From assembly GCF_036192275.1 (NCBI RefSeq), contig NZ_CP108088.1, positions 8,170,001 to 8,234,000 on the forward strand: 64,000 nucleotides of DNA, given 5' to 3'. Position 1 is the stretch's first letter; each line of letters opens with the position of its first letter. Shown one piece after another: positions 49,336-60,818 of this stretch. The stretch comes from Streptomyces sp. NBC_00250. GTDB lineage: Bacteria > Actinomycetota > Actinomycetes > Streptomycetales > Streptomycetaceae. The notes below the pieces were generated by a model. The model was not told where the DNA came from. It saw only the letters and a program-made list of their open reading frames with translations, and made no database searches. A program made the translations under genes and the position numbers.

Positions 49336-50676
49336 ATGACGACACCTTCGGAGCGCGCCGCACGGGGCAGGGCGGCCCGCAAGCGAGTCCCCCGCTCCTC
49401 CCACGGCCGCTGGATACCCAGCTCCCAGCGCCCCGACCCCATCGACGTGCTGGAGCGCGAGTCCGCGGGCCGGCTGCCCGACCTCGTCCCCCTCCGGTAC
49501 GGCCGGATGTCGGCCTCCCCCTTCGCCTTCCTCCGCGGCGCCGCGGCCGTCATGGCCGCCGACCTCGCCGCCCAGCGCCACACCGGGCTCACCGTCCAGC
49601 TCTGCGGCGACGCCCACCTCCTCAACTTCGGGGTCTACGCCTCACCCGAACGGACGCTCCTCTTCGATGTGAACGACTTCGACGAGACGCTCCCCGGACC
49701 CTTCGAATGGGACGTGAAGCGGCTCGCCGCCAGCATCACCGTCGCCGCCCTCCAGAACGGCAGCAGCAAGGCCAAGGCCCACCGCGCGGCCCTCGTCGCC
49801 ACCGAGGCGTACCGGACGGCCATGCGCCGGCTCGCCGGACTCGGCGAGCTCGCCGTCTGGTACGAGCGGATCGCCGCCGACGACCTGGTCCCCCTCGTCC
49901 GCCGCGACGACCGGGCCCGCCTCGTGCACCGGCTCGCCGGCGCCCGCCGCCGCACCAGCCTCCAGGTCCTGACCAAGCTCACCGAGACCGACGCCACCGG
50001 GGCGCGGCACATCGTCGACGACCCGCCGCTCCTGGAACGGGCCACGGACCTCGACCGGGTCACCTTCGGCAAGATCTTCAACGACTACCGCAGCTCGCTC
50101 GCCGAGGAACGCCGTGTCCTCCTCGACCGCTACCACTTCGTCGACGCCGCGCGAAAGGTCGTCGGCGTCGGCAGCGTCGGCACCCGCTGCTTCGTCCTCC
50201 TCCTCGAAGGCCGCGACGACGGAGACCCGCTCATCCTCCAGATCAAGGAGGCCGGGAAGTCCGCCCTGGAGGAGTACCTGCCGGCGAGTACGTTCACCCA
50301 CCAAGGACACCGTGTCGTCTCCGGGCAGCGCCTCACCCAGGCCGCCAGCGACATCTTCCTCGGCTGGATGACCGGCCCCGAACAACGCCACTTCTACTGG
50401 CGCCAGCTGCGCGACATGAAGGGCTCGGCGGAGGTGGAGAGCATGTCCCCGGCCCTGCTCCGGGACTATGCGGCGCTCTGCGGCCGCGCCCTGGCCCGCG
50501 CCCACGCCCGCTCGGGCGACCGGATCGGGATCGCGGCCTATCTCGGCGGCTCGGACGTCTTCGACCGAGCCGTCGCCGACTTCGCCCTCGCCTACGCGGG
50601 CCAGAACGCCGACGACTACGCGGCGCTCGGCGGGGCCATCGCGGCGGGGATGGTGGCGGCTGCGCCGGGGGCCTGA
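49336..50676 (+). CDS. DUF2252 family protein
   Basis: A 446-aa protein. SPFAFLRGAAAVMAADLA, LTVQLCGDAHLLNFGVYASPERTLLFDVNDFDETLPGPFEWDVKRL-type motifs and QIKEAGKSALEEYLP are diagnostic of DUF2252. The GDxHxxNF and D-x-NDFDE segments recall the catalytic loop of aminoglycoside-phosphotransferase-like kinases, so an atypical kinase fold is likely, but no substrate is known. The 184-bp gap upstream contains the dre-like operator, so the GntR protein may control both directions. The 149-bp gap downstream holds only GGTGCC repeats. Confidence 0.85.
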   Translation: MTTPSERAARGRAARKRVPRSSHGRWIPSSQRPDPIDVLERESAGRLPDLVPLRYGRMSASPFAFLRGAAAVMAADLAAQRHTGLTVQLCGDAHLLNFGVYASPERTLLFDVNDFDETLPGPFEWDVKRLAASITVAALQNGSSKAKAHRAALVATEAYRTAMRRLAGLGELAVWYERIAADDLVPLVRRDDRARLVHRLAGARRRTSLQVLTKLTETDATGARHIVDDPPLLERATDLDRVTFGKIFNDYRSSLAEERRVLLDRYHFVDAARKVVGVGSVGTRCFVLLLEGRDDGDPLILQIKEAGKSALEEYLPASTFTHQGHRVVSGQRLTQAASDIFLGWMTGPEQRHFYWRQLRDMKGSAEVESMSPALLRDYAALCGRALARAHARSGDRIGIAAYLGGSDVFDRAVADFALAYAGQNADDYAALGGAIAAGMVAAAPGA

Positions 50677-50825
50677 ACGGGCACAGGCGGCGTCGCCGAG
50701 GGCCTGATCGGGTGCCGGTGCCGGTGCCGGTGCCGGGCTTGGCTCGGAGCGGGCGGAAGTCGCGGTCGTCGTACGGTCGGCCCGGGCCCCATGGCGCGGC
50801 GCCGGCCCGACCGTACGCGCAGCCG

Positions 50826-52223
50826 TTACGACCCGGCGCTGCCTCGCAGCGGCGGCTCCGCGGGTGTCTCGGCCTCCGGGCCGAAGAGCACAGCCCGCGC
50901 CACCGACGGAGCGAAGAGGCTCGTCAGCGGGGCGGTCAGGGTGAGAGCCGCGCGGAAGGGCGTGCCTACGACCGGGTCGCCCGCGGCCCGCGCCTGCACC
51001 CGGCTCAGGTACCAGCCGACCGCCTTGTCCATCGGACCAGGACGTGCCGCGTCACCGGTCGCCCCGGGCATCTTCTTGTCGGCGCCCGCCGAGATGTCCC
51101 AGGCCTGCCGGGAGGCGTCGAGCAGCGCGCGCTGCACGGTGCGGGTGGTCGGGGTGCGCTTGGTGTCGGAGAGCGCCCGGCGCAGTGCGACCGCGCTGAG
51201 CGCGGCGACGGCCATGCCCTGCCCGTAGATCGGGTTGAAGGCGCACAGTGCGTCGCCGGTGGCCAGGAATCCGGCCGGGCGGCGCCCCGGACGGTCGTAC
51301 CGGCGCCGGATGTTGGCGGTCCTGCGGAAGCCGTACACCGGGGACACGGGCTCGGCCCGAGCGAGCCAGTCGCTGACCACCGGGTGCGGCAGCCGCTTCG
51401 CGTACTCCTCGAACGCGCCCTCGTCGGTGGGCGGTTCGTCGCCCCGCAGGCCCGAAAGGGTCACCAGGTGACGCCCGTCGCCGAGGGGCAGCACGACACC
51501 GCCGTACACCTGGTCGGGGTTGGGCACGATGTAGTACCCGGTCGCGTCGGTGCCCGGCTGGTCCTCCGGGGAACGGTAGACGCGGGTTCCGTACGCGAGA
51601 CCGGTGTCCAGGGTCTCCTCGTGCGGGGCCTCCGCGCCGATGCCCGCGAGCCAGTCGGCGGCCTTCGTGGACCGCCCGGACGCGTCCACCACCAGATCGG
51701 CGGTCAGCGTACGGGGCTGCTTGTCGGCTCCCGCACCGCGCTCGCGCAGCCGCACGCCCCGCACGCGCGAGGAGTCGCCGACGAGCCCCACCGTCTCGGT
51801 GCCCTCGACCAGCTCGATCCGGGGGTCGGCGAGGACGCGCCGGCGTACCAGCCACTCCAGCTGGGGGCGCGAGCCGGTGTAGAAGTGCGCGGTCGCGGGC
51901 GTGCGGCTGTACCACTTGCCGTTCTGCCACTGGACCATGTCCTCGGGGACACCCACCTTGGGCGCCCCGAGGTCGGTCAACTCGTCCATGAACCCCGGCA
52001 GCAGCTCGTCGAGCGCCCGCTGCCCACCCGCGATCAGCACGTGCAGATGCCGGCCCTGCGGGACGCCCGGCCGCGCCTCCTGGCCCTCGGGGAGCCGGTC
52101 GCGCTCGACGACCGTCACCTTCTCCGCGTGCTCGGCCAGCACCCGAGCGGCAAGCAGTCCAGCGAGACTTCCCCCGATGACCACCGCGTGACGTGTCGCA
52201 CGGTGCCCCAAGTCGTCGGCCAT
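50826..52223 (-). CDS. FAD-dependent monooxygenase/oxidoreductase
   Basis: A 465-aa protein. It has an N-terminal FAD motif (AVVIGGSLAGLLAARVLAEH), the DG/GD-type motif FLATGDALCAFNPIYGQGM near 335 and a DASGRS segment near 190. This fits class A flavin monooxygenases or geranylgeranyl-reductase-like oxidoreductases; it resembles stand-alone streptomycete epoxidase-like proteins. The substrate is unknown. ATG 52223 is preceded by AAGGGCGGG. The C-terminal region may be amphipathic but has no clear membrane helix. Confidence 0.85.
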   Translation of the reverse strand: MADDLGHRATRHAVVIGGSLAGLLAARVLAEHAEKVTVVERDRLPEGQEARPGVPQGRHLHVLIAGGQRALDELLPGFMDELTDLGAPKVGVPEDMVQWQNGKWYSRTPATAHFYTGSRPQLEWLVRRRVLADPRIELVEGTETVGLVGDSSRVRGVRLRERGAGADKQPRTLTADLVVDASGRSTKAADWLAGIGAEAPHEETLDTGLAYGTRVYRSPEDQPGTDATGYYIVPNPDQVYGGVVLPLGDGRHLVTLSGLRGDEPPTDEGAFEEYAKRLPHPVVSDWLARAEPVSPVYGFRRTANIRRRYDRPGRRPAGFLATGDALCAFNPIYGQGMAVAALSAVALRRALSDTKRTPTTRTVQRALLDASRQAWDISAGADKKMPGATGDAARPGPMDKAVGWYLSRVQARAAGDPVVGTPFRAALTLTAPLTSLFAPSVARAVLFGPEAETPAEPPLRGSAGS

Positions 52224-52420
52224 ACCCGCCCTTTCATGTCGTGGAACTTCAACGGTCCAGTATCCACGCCGGTACGTGCCAAGGGGTGACACGGCCGCAC
52301 GGTTTCGGCCGCACGGGCCCGCGGCTAGGGTGACGCGCATGGCATGTGAACGCCGCATCGGACCCACGGGCTTCAGGTAGCCCGCCAGGACTTCCCTGGC
52401 GGTGCCGACCGAGGAGCCCC

Positions 52421-52810
52421 ATGGCACGCACCGCACACCACATCCCCGGCTCACGCCGCTGGCCCGCGAACGAGACCGCACCGGGGGGCCCTTGGCGTTC
52501 CCTCGTCCTGCGCGATCTCCGCTACAGCGCCGCCTGCCTCTCCGAGGCCACCCATGGCGGCAGCCGGCCGCGCCCGCGCGCGATCCGCCGCAGCGTGGCC
52601 GTCTACCGATGGCCCCGCTTCAACCGGGACGCCGACGTGGCACGGTGGTCCGCCCAGCAGGAACGCGGGGCGCGGATGCGCCTGCGCACGCAGGCGGGTC
52701 TCCTCCTGCGCCTCGTGAACACCCCGGACGGAGTCCTCACCCTGAGCGCCGCCGAAACCGTGGACGTACCTCCCGCACGGCACCGGCACGGCTCCCTCTG
52801 GTTCGCCTAG
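52421..52810 (+). CDS. Small basic hypothetical protein
   Basis: A 129-aa Arg-rich protein (LVLRDLRYSAACLSEATH, VAVYRWPRFNRDADVARWSAQQERGARMRLR, then a beta-rich tail). I know no family. The ATG is well supported by GAGGAG 4 nt upstream, and the gene ends at a perfect hairpin, so it is a real transcription unit. It is divergent from the FAD monooxygenase. Confidence 0.65.
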   Translation: MARTAHHIPGSRRWPANETAPGGPWRSLVLRDLRYSAACLSEATHGGSRPRPRAIRRSVAVYRWPRFNRDADVARWSAQQERGARMRLRTQAGLLLRLVNTPDGVLTLSAAETVDVPPARHRHGSLWFA

Positions 52811-52813
52811 AGA

Positions 52814-52851
52814 GTGTCCTGCCGATCAGACAGGTCCGATCGGCAGGACAC
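52814..52851. terminator. Perfect 14-bp stem terminator
   Basis: GTGTCCTGCCGATC (52814-52827) pairs perfectly with 52838-52851 around a 10-nt loop, 4 nt after the stop of the small basic protein. It may also stop the PadR transcript from the other side. Confidence 0.9.
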
Positions 52852-52905
52852 CCCAGGGACTGCGCGGTGGACCAGGGCCGGTGCCGCGAGGTCCCGCACC
52901 GGACA

Positions 52906-53442
52906 TCACTCCGTCCCGAGTTCCGCCAGCGCGCCCGTCAGCCATTCCACCCAGAAGCGTTCCATCTCGATTCCGCCCCGCAGGACGAGATGGCGCAGCC
53001 GGTCGGGTTCCGAGGTACGGCGTTCGGTCGGGAAGTCGCGGGTCTCGATCGCGAGGTACTCGTCCAGCTGCTCCCGGTGCAGGCCGAGGTGGCGGGTCAG
53101 TTCGGTGCGGAGGCCCGACGCGCCCACCACCGCGGCCGCCCGCATGCGCAGGAGGAGGGCGGCACGCATCGGTTTCGGGTCCTCGGACCGCGCCACCCAG
53201 GTGCCGAGCTCCTCCCGCCCCGCGGGCAGCACCTCGTACTCCTTGCGCTGCCCCCGTACGGGCACCGGGGCGGGCAGGGCACGGATGTGCCCCGCCTGCT
53301 CCAGCTTGCCCAGCTCGCGGTAGATCTGCTGGTGCGTGGCCGACCAGAAGTAGCCGATCGACTTGTCGAAGCGGCGCGTCAGTTCGAGGCCGGAGGACGG
53401 CTTTTCGAGCAGCGCGGTGAGGATCGCGTGCGGGAGGGACAT
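52906..53442 (-). CDS. PadR-family transcriptional regulator
   Basis: A 178-aa protein. The winged helix (HAILTALLEKPSSGLELTRRFDKSIGYFWSATHQQIYRELGKLEQAGHI) and the C-terminal PadR C4-type helical domain (LVLRGGIEMERFWVEWLTGAL) place it in PadR subfamily 1. It lies 32 bp downstream of fadH on the same strand, so it is probably co-transcribed. It may act on the palindrome upstream of fadH. Confidence 0.92.
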   Translation of the reverse strand: MSLPHAILTALLEKPSSGLELTRRFDKSIGYFWSATHQQIYRELGKLEQAGHIRALPAPVPVRGQRKEYEVLPAGREELGTWVARSEDPKPMRAALLLRMRAAAVVGASGLRTELTRHLGLHREQLDEYLAIETRDFPTERRTSEPDRLRHLVLRGGIEMERFWVEWLTGALAELGTE

Positions 53443-53474
53443 GGACGCATCCTAGAAGTGGCCGGCCACGGTGA

Positions 53475-55562
<2,088 letters not shown>

Positions 55563-55654
55563 GAAGGTTCGGGACGTGATGTCTACTACTCGGTAGCAAG
55601 CGCGTCGGCGGTGAGTGGCGAGCAGAGCGCGGCGGGTGGCGGCCCGTGGTGTCG

Positions 55655-56542
55655 CTACTCGGCACCGTGCGGCGCCGCGGCCGCCCCCAGCCAGGCGTCC
55701 AGCTCCTCCGGCGTCCGCGGCTCCGCGGCATCCGCGGTGAGCAGGCCCTGGGAGCGGAGCAGCCGTGCCACCGCCGTGCCCCAGGGGCGTCGCAGCCTCG
55801 CCTCGTCGAGCAGGGCGTCGTCCGCGAGGAGCTCCGCGACCGGGCCCGTCCGCAGTCCCGAAGGAGCGAGCACCGCCGCCTCGTCCGCCCAGCGCAGCGC
55901 CAGATCCACGTCGTGCGTGGCCATCAGCACGGTCGTGCCGGACTCCCGCAGCCTCCGGAGCGCGTCGAGCAGCCGCTCCTGCCCGTGCGGGTCGAGGCCT
56001 GCCGTCGGCTCGTCCATGATCAGGACCCGGGGACGCATCGCCACCGCGCCCGCGATCGCCGCCCGCTTGCGCTGCCCGTACGACAGCAGATGCGTCGGCC
56101 GGTCCGCGAGCGCCACGATGTCCAGCGCCTCAAGCGCCTCCCGGACCCGCAGCCGAACCTCCTCCTCGGGCAGGCCGAGGTTCATCGGACCGAACGACAC
56201 GTCCTGGCCGACCGACGCGGCGAACAGCTGGTCGTCCGGGTCCTGCACCACCAGCTGCACGGTGGTCCGCAGCCGGGTCAGCCCCTTCCGGTCGTACGCC
56301 ACCTCCACCCCGTCGAGGAGCAGCGACCCGCTCCCGCACCGCAGGCCGCCGCTGAGCAGCCGCAGCAGCGTCGTCTTGCCGCTGCCGTTGCGGCCGAGCA
56401 ACGCGACCGCCCGCCCCTCGGCCACCGCGAAGTGCACACCGGACAGGACCGCGGGCCCGTCCTCGTAGGCGAAGCCCGCGTTCACCAGCTCCACGACGGG
56501 TGCCGGAGGGGGCGGAGGCGTCGTGGGCGTCGAAGACGTCAC
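55655..56542 (-). CDS. cbiO: Cobalt ECF transporter ATP-binding protein CbiO
   Basis: A 295-aa ABC ATPase with Walker A GRNGSGKTTL near 42, signature LLSYGQRKRAAIA (a Y variant of LSGGQ, common in CbiO), Walker B VLIMDEP and the switch His in MATHDVD. It energises uptake through CbiMNQ. The GTG start overlaps the cbiQ stop by 4 bp and has AAAGG 8 nt upstream. Last gene of the riboswitch-controlled operon. Confidence 0.93.
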   Translation of the reverse strand: MTSSTPTTPPPPPAPVVELVNAGFAYEDGPAVLSGVHFAVAEGRAVALLGRNGSGKTTLLRLLSGGLRCGSGSLLLDGVEVAYDRKGLTRLRTTVQLVVQDPDDQLFAASVGQDVSFGPMNLGLPEEEVRLRVREALEALDIVALADRPTHLLSYGQRKRAAIAGAVAMRPRVLIMDEPTAGLDPHGQERLLDALRRLRESGTTVLMATHDVDLALRWADEAAVLAPSGLRTGPVAELLADDALLDEARLRRPWGTAVARLLRSQGLLTADAAEPRTPEELDAWLGAAAAPHGAE

Positions 56543-57288
56543 GGAAGGAACCTTTCCAGTACGAGGGTGAGGGCGACGAGCCCCGCGAGCAGGGCGCCGG
56601 ACGCGGTCAGGAAGCGGCGGGAGATCGCGCACGCGGGCACCAGGACCCGCAGCGTCCCGTCGTACCCGCGTCCCGCGAGCCCCGACTGCAGGCGCTGTGC
56701 CCGGTCGAAGGCCCGTACGAACGTGGTCGCGCCGAGGCCCGCGAGGGAACGCCAGGTCGCCGCCCGCGTGGTGTGCCCGAGGCGGGCCGCCTGCGCCTGC
56801 CGGATCTTGGACATCGAGTCGAGCAGCAGGAAGATGATCCGGTACATCACGAGCGCCACGTCCACCACCGGCGCCGGCACCCCGGCCCGTACGAGCCGGG
56901 GCAGGACGTCCGACACCGGCGTCGTGAACGCGAACAACAGCACCCCGAGCGACGCGGAAGCGGTCCGCAGGAGCAGCTCGCCCGCCTGCACCGGACCGCC
57001 CGGCGCGAGGGCCACGAGCCCCCGGGGGCCGCCCACCTCGAAGAGCAGCGGAATCGCGCCCGTGACACAGAACCCGAGAGGGATCCGGAACGCCCGCCAC
57101 AGCGCCCGGCCCGGCACACCGGCCGGCCCGAGCAGCACCGTGAGCGTGGCCGTCGCCACGAGAACAGCACCCGGCCACGGCGGCAGACCCACCGCGCACA
57201 ACGTCAGACCGAAGCCGAGAAGCGCCTTCTCGGCGGGATGACGGCGGCGCCAGCGACTGCTGTGCGCCGCCGCGTCGATCGGCAACAT
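56539..57288 (-). CDS. cbiQ: Cobalt ECF transporter T component CbiQ
   Basis: A 249-aa membrane protein. It opens MLPIDAAAHSSRWRRRHPAEK, has about five to six helices and carries the Ala-Arg-Gly coupling motifs characteristic of T components (QAARLGH and LAGRGYDG). It couples the CbiO ATPase to the CbiMN substrate-binding part. Six bases separate it from cbiN. Confidence 0.92.
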   Translation of the reverse strand: MLPIDAAAHSSRWRRRHPAEKALLGFGLTLCAVGLPPWPGAVLVATATLTVLLGPAGVPGRALWRAFRIPLGFCVTGAIPLLFEVGGPRGLVALAPGGPVQAGELLLRTASASLGVLLFAFTTPVSDVLPRLVRAGVPAPVVDVALVMYRIIFLLLDSMSKIRQAQAARLGHTTRAATWRSLAGLGATTFVRAFDRAQRLQSGLAGRGYDGTLRVLVPACAISRRFLTASGALLAGLVALTLVLERFLP

Positions 57289-57294
57289 CGGCGG

Positions 57295-57738
57295 CTACGC
57301 GTCCTGTCCGCCGGCGGACACGGCACCCGACACGGAACCCGGGCCGTTGCCGTTCTCCGGCGCCTTGGTCACAGCGGCGTCGGCCGCCTGAGCAGCGTCA
57401 TCCGCCCGTGTCGTGCCGGCCGTCCCGGCAGCCTCCGCCTGGGCCGCCCCCTGCCGACGGCCGCGCCGCAGACCGAAGTAGTACGCCAGGACACCGGCAC
57501 CGAGGGCCGCCTGCAGGGCGAACAGCGCCGACTCGATCTCTCCGGACGGCGGTTCGTACAGCGGACTGAACCACGGTTCGTAGTCCGGCTGGAGCTCCGT
57601 GATCGCCGTCTCCGCCTCCGCGTCCGCCCCGGTGAAGGGCTCCTCCTTGTGGTCCCCGAGCCCCAGCACGAGCGGCAGGACCGCCAGCGCCGCGACGACG
57701 AGCAGCAGCAGGGCGTTGATCTTCGCGTTCCGGCTCAT
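57295..57738 (-). CDS. cbiN: Cobalt transporter small subunit CbiN
   Basis: A 147-aa protein with two transmembrane helices ([20 protein letters not shown] and [26 protein letters not shown]) flanking the extracytoplasmic loop with [12 protein letters not shown] and [18 protein letters not shown], the CbiN hallmark. The C-terminal Ala/Gly/Thr-rich tail (about 45 aa) is longer than in enteric CbiN. It overlaps cbiM by 4 bp. Confidence 0.92.
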   Translation of the reverse strand: MSRNAKINALLLLVVAALAVLPLVLGLGDHKEEPFTGADAEAETAITELQPDYEPWFSPLYEPPSGEIESALFALQAALGAGVLAYYFGLRRGRRQGAAQAEAAGTAGTTRADDAAQAADAAVTKAPENGNGPGSVSGAVSAGGQDA

Positions 57739-58433
57739 CGCGCGGCCGCCTCCTCGCGTCGGTCCGTCCTGCGCCCGGCGAGGACGCCGAGCCGGATCAG
57801 GTCGCCCTTGCTCGACTGCGTGAGCAGCCGCATCACGAGCACCGTGAGCAGGCCCTCGCTCACCGCCAGCGGAATCTGGGTCACGGCGAAGATCCCGCCG
57901 AACTTGGCCAGGGCGCCGGGTATCCCGCTGCCCGGGTCGGGGAAGGCGAGCGCCAGCTGGACGCTGGTCACGCAGTACGTGGACAGGTCGGCGACGAACG
58001 CACCGAAGAAGACGGCCACCATCAGGGGCGTACCGAACCGGCGGAGCAGTACGTACGTCCCGTACCCCGCCCAGGGCCCGACGATCGCCATCGAGAAGGC
58101 GTTCGCGCCGAGCGTGGTCAGTCCGCCGTGGGCGAGCAGCAGGGCCTGGAAGAGCAGGGTGATCGTCCCCAGGACCGCCATGATCGGCGGCCGGAAGAGG
58201 ATCGCGCCCAGACCCGTACCGGTCGGGTGTGAGCAACTACCGGTGACAGAAGGCAACTTGAGTGCCGACAGAACGAAAGTGAAGGCGCCCGAGGCGCCGA
58301 GCAACAGGGTGGACTCGGGATTCGACCGCACCTCGCGGGTCAGCGCGCGAACCCCGTGGACGACGAACGGCGCGGACGCGACGCCCCAGGCGGCGGCGTG
58401 CACAGGGGGCAGATACCCCTCGGCTATATGCAT
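57735..58433 (-). CDS. cbiM: Cobalt transporter substrate-specific component CbiM
   Basis: A 232-aa protein. The mature-like N terminus [10 protein letters not shown] provides the conserved metal-binding Met/His2 motif of CbiM/NikM. Six to seven helices follow, with [15 protein letters not shown] as a second family signature (His metal ligand). It is directly downstream of the cobalamin riboswitch, which fits cobalt uptake for B12 synthesis. Confidence 0.95.
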   Translation of the reverse strand: MHIAEGYLPPVHAAAWGVASAPFVVHGVRALTREVRSNPESTLLLGASGAFTFVLSALKLPSVTGSCSHPTGTGLGAILFRPPIMAVLGTITLLFQALLLAHGGLTTLGANAFSMAIVGPWAGYGTYVLLRRFGTPLMVAVFFGAFVADLSTYCVTSVQLALAFPDPGSGIPGALAKFGGIFAVTQIPLAVSEGLLTVLVMRLLTQSSKGDLIRLGVLAGRRTDRREEAAAR

Positions 58434-58469
58434 GGTTGGGAGACCCTCTCCAGCACCTCGTGGATGGAC

Positions 58470-58672
58470 AACGCACCCTGGCCGGTCTCCTGGCTGACGG
58501 TCATGCCGGTCCGACTCCGCCTTCCCACACCACGACGATTCCCCGTCGTGGTCCAGTGGCTTCCCCGCGGGTGTTTCCCGCAGGGGTGGAGCCGGACCTC
58601 CCGATCACAGTGGCGAGGGCCGCACCGGTACTGCACCGGTTTCCCGTACACCAAGGCCCTGCGACATTAGTG
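58470..58672 (-). ncRNA. Cobalamin (AdoCbl) riboswitch
   Basis: On the minus strand the conserved blocks appear in order: GGGAAACCGGTGC, GCCACTGTGA, GGGAAG, and the B12 box AGCCAGGAGACCGGCC near the 3' end (around 58480-58495). It lies 37 nt before cbiM and should switch off cbiMNQO when cobalamin is abundant. Confidence 0.93.
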
Positions 58673-58693
58673 CGTTGACCAGGTACATCACAA
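58664..58693 (-). promoter_or_regulatory. Promoter of riboswitch-cbiMNQO operon
   Basis: On the minus strand TTGTGA and TAATGT are separated by 18 nt and lie at the 5' edge of the riboswitch, a good vegetative promoter match. Confidence 0.6.
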
Positions 58694-58735
58694 CACGGTC
58701 GCCACCCGGTGCGGCCCCTCGCTCACTGCGCGCAG

Positions 58736-59155
58736 TCACTCCTTGCGATAGGCGTACGCCTCCGAGGCCGCCGCCGCCACCGCGTCGAGGTCCCCGCCCG
58801 CGCTCGCCGTGACCAGCGCGGCGACCGCGCCCTCGACGAACGGCGCGTCCACCAGGCGCGCGCCCTCGGGCAGTTCGTCGCCCTCGGCGAGGAGCGCCTT
58901 CACGGTGAGCACCGCGCTCCCCAGATCGACCAGGATCGCCACTCCGACGCCCCGGTCGACGCCCTTCGCCGCCTCCGCGATCAGCTCGGAGCTCGTCCCC
59001 AGCCCACCGTCCGGCGTCCCGCCGGCCGGGAGGACCGGCGCCAGGTCACCGCCGCCGGCGAGCCCACGGGCCAGCTCGGCCACCGCCGCGGCGACGGCGG
59101 CGCTGTGCGAGACGAGCACGATGCCGACGGAACCCGCGCCGGTCCCGCCACTCAT
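58736..59155 (-). CDS. dhaM: PTS-dependent dihydroxyacetone kinase phosphotransferase subunit DhaM
   Basis: A 139-aa EIIA-Man-type domain. GIVLVSHSAAVAAAVAEL holds the phospho-accepting His, with VAILVDLGSAVLTV downstream. It carries phosphate from the PTS to DhaL-ADP. It lacks the HPr and EI-like extensions of E. coli DhaM, as in many Gram-positives. It overlaps dhaL by 4 bp (ATGA). Confidence 0.92.
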   Translation of the reverse strand: MSGGTGAGSVGIVLVSHSAAVAAAVAELARGLAGGGDLAPVLPAGGTPDGGLGTSSELIAEAAKGVDRGVGVAILVDLGSAVLTVKALLAEGDELPEGARLVDAPFVEGAVAALVTASAGGDLDAVAAAASEAYAYRKE

Positions 59156-59799
59156 GACGCCCCCTCGGTACGCGCGGTCCCCGCCCCCGCGGTCTCTTCC
59201 AGGGCGGCGAACAGCAGCGCCGAGGACGTGGCCCCCGGATCCTGGTGCCCCACCGACCGCTCGCCCAGATAGCTGGCCCTGCCCTTGCGAGCCCGCAGGG
59301 GTACGGTCGCGAGGGCGCCCTCCTCGGCGGCGGCACGGGCCGCGCCGAACGAGCCCCGCAGGCCCTCCACGGCCGGAACGAGCGCGTCCAGCATCGTCTT
59401 GTCGCCCACCTGCGCGCCGCCCAGCTGGGACACGGCGGCCACACCCGAGCCCAGGGCCTCCGCCAACTGGAGCCGGGTGATGCGCTCCTCGTCGCCCAGC
59501 GTCTTGCCGGTACGGCGCAGCAGCGTGCCGTACAGCGGCCCCGACGCGCCGCCCACGGTGGAGATCAGCTGCCGGCCGGCGGTGACGAGCACCGCGCCCG
59601 GCGTCGCGGGCGGCTCCTTGGCCAGGGTCTCGGTCACGGCGGCGAACCCGCGCCTGAGGTTGGTGCCGTGGTCGGCGTCGCCGATCGCCGAGTCCAGCTC
59701 GGTGAGCCGGTCCGCCTCCCGGTCGACGGCCTCGGCCACCGCGGCCAGCCACCGCACCAGGAAGTCCGCGCCGAAGTCCACGGTGGAGGTCTCCGTCAT
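59152..59799 (-). CDS. dhaL: Dihydroxyacetone kinase ADP-binding subunit DhaL
   Basis: A 215-aa all-helical domain. The Asp-rich metal site is in LDSAIGDADHGTNLRRGF near residue 40, followed by TVGGASGPLYGT and GDKTMLDAL, the ADP-binding signatures. It phosphorylates DHA bound to DhaK. It lies 26 bp downstream of dhaK. Confidence 0.93.
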   Translation of the reverse strand: MTETSTVDFGADFLVRWLAAVAEAVDREADRLTELDSAIGDADHGTNLRRGFAAVTETLAKEPPATPGAVLVTAGRQLISTVGGASGPLYGTLLRRTGKTLGDEERITRLQLAEALGSGVAAVSQLGGAQVGDKTMLDALVPAVEGLRGSFGAARAAAEEGALATVPLRARKGRASYLGERSVGHQDPGATSSALLFAALEETAGAGTARTEGAS

Positions 59800-59825
59800 G
59801 TCGCTGTCCTCTCCCATCCCTCGTC

Positions 59826-60818
59826 TCACCGGCCCCAGCGCAGCGCGGGCGTCTGCACGGGCGCGTCCCAGAGGCGAAGGAGCTCCTCGTCCACCTCGCA
59901 CAGGGTCACCGAGCAGCCGGCCATGTCGAGTGAGGTCACATAGTTGCCGACGAGGGTCCGGGCCACGGGCACACCCCGCTCGCCGAGGACGCGTTGCACC
60001 TCCGCGTTGAAGCCGTACAGCTCCAGGAGCGGGGTGGCGCCCATCCCGTTCACCAGGGCGATGACAGGGCCCGACGGGCGGAGGTCCTCGACGACGGCGT
60101 CGACGGCGAAGTCCGCGATCTCCCGGGAGGTCATCATCGGCCGGCGCTCGCGCCCCGGTTCGCCGTGGATGCCGATGCCCAGCTCCAGTTCGCCCTCCGG
60201 GAGGTCGAAGGTGGGGCTGCCCTTGGCGGGGGTGGTGCACGCGCTCAGCGCGACGCCGAAGGACCGGGAGCGCTCGTTGACCCGGCGGGCGATCGCCTCC
60301 ACGCGCTCAAGGGGTGCGCCCTCCTCGGCGGCTGCGCCCGCGATCTTCTCCACGAAGAGCGTGCCGCCGGTCCCGCGGCGGCCCGCCGTGTACAGGCTGT
60401 CCTTGACGGCGACGTCGTCGTCGACCAGCACCTTGGCGACCTGGATGCCCTCGTCCTCGGCGAGTTCGGCGGCCATCTCGAAGTTCAGTACGTCGCCGGT
60501 GTAGTTCTTGACGACGAACAGCACCCCGGCGCCACTGTCGACGACGGCCGCGGCCCGCACCATCTGATCGGGCACCGGGGAGGTGAACACCTCCCCGGGA
60601 CACGCCGCCGCCAGCATCCCGGGCCCGACGAACCCCCCGTGCAACGGCTCGTGCCCGGACCCGCCCCCGGACACCAGCGCGACCTTCCCCGCCACGGGCG
60701 CGTCCCGCCGCACCACGATCCGCCGCTCCACGTCGACGGTGAGCTCGGGATGAGCAGCGGCCATTCCGCGCAGCGCGTCGGCGACGACGGTCTCGGGAAC
60801 GTTGATCAGCATCCTCAC
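59826..60818 (-). CDS. dhaK: Dihydroxyacetone kinase substrate-binding subunit DhaK
   Basis: A 330-aa protein with VSGGGSGHEPLHGGFVGPGML near residue 50 and the substrate-linking His in LGIGIHGEPGRE near 215. It covalently binds dihydroxyacetone for phosphorylation to DHAP. The GTG start has AGGAGG 5 nt upstream; the ATG two codons later is an alternative. First gene of dhaKLM. Confidence 0.93.
   Translation of the reverse strand: MRMLINVPETVVADALRGMAAAHPELTVDVERRIVVRRDAPVAGKVALVSGGGSGHEPLHGGFVGPGMLAAACPGEVFTSPVPDQMVRAAAVVDSGAGVLFVVKNYTGDVLNFEMAAELAEDEGIQVAKVLVDDDVAVKDSLYTAGRRGTGGTLFVEKIAGAAAEEGAPLERVEAIARRVNERSRSFGVALSACTTPAKGSPTFDLPEGELELGIGIHGEPGRERRPMMTSREIADFAVDAVVEDLRPSGPVIALVNGMGATPLLELYGFNAEVQRVLGERGVPVARTLVGNYVTSLDMAGCSVTLCEVDEELLRLWDAPVQTPALRWGR

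Noticed and set aside
50711..50734. Four GGTGCC repeats
   Set aside because: Very short simple-sequence slippage in GC-rich intergenic DNA; no sign of function.
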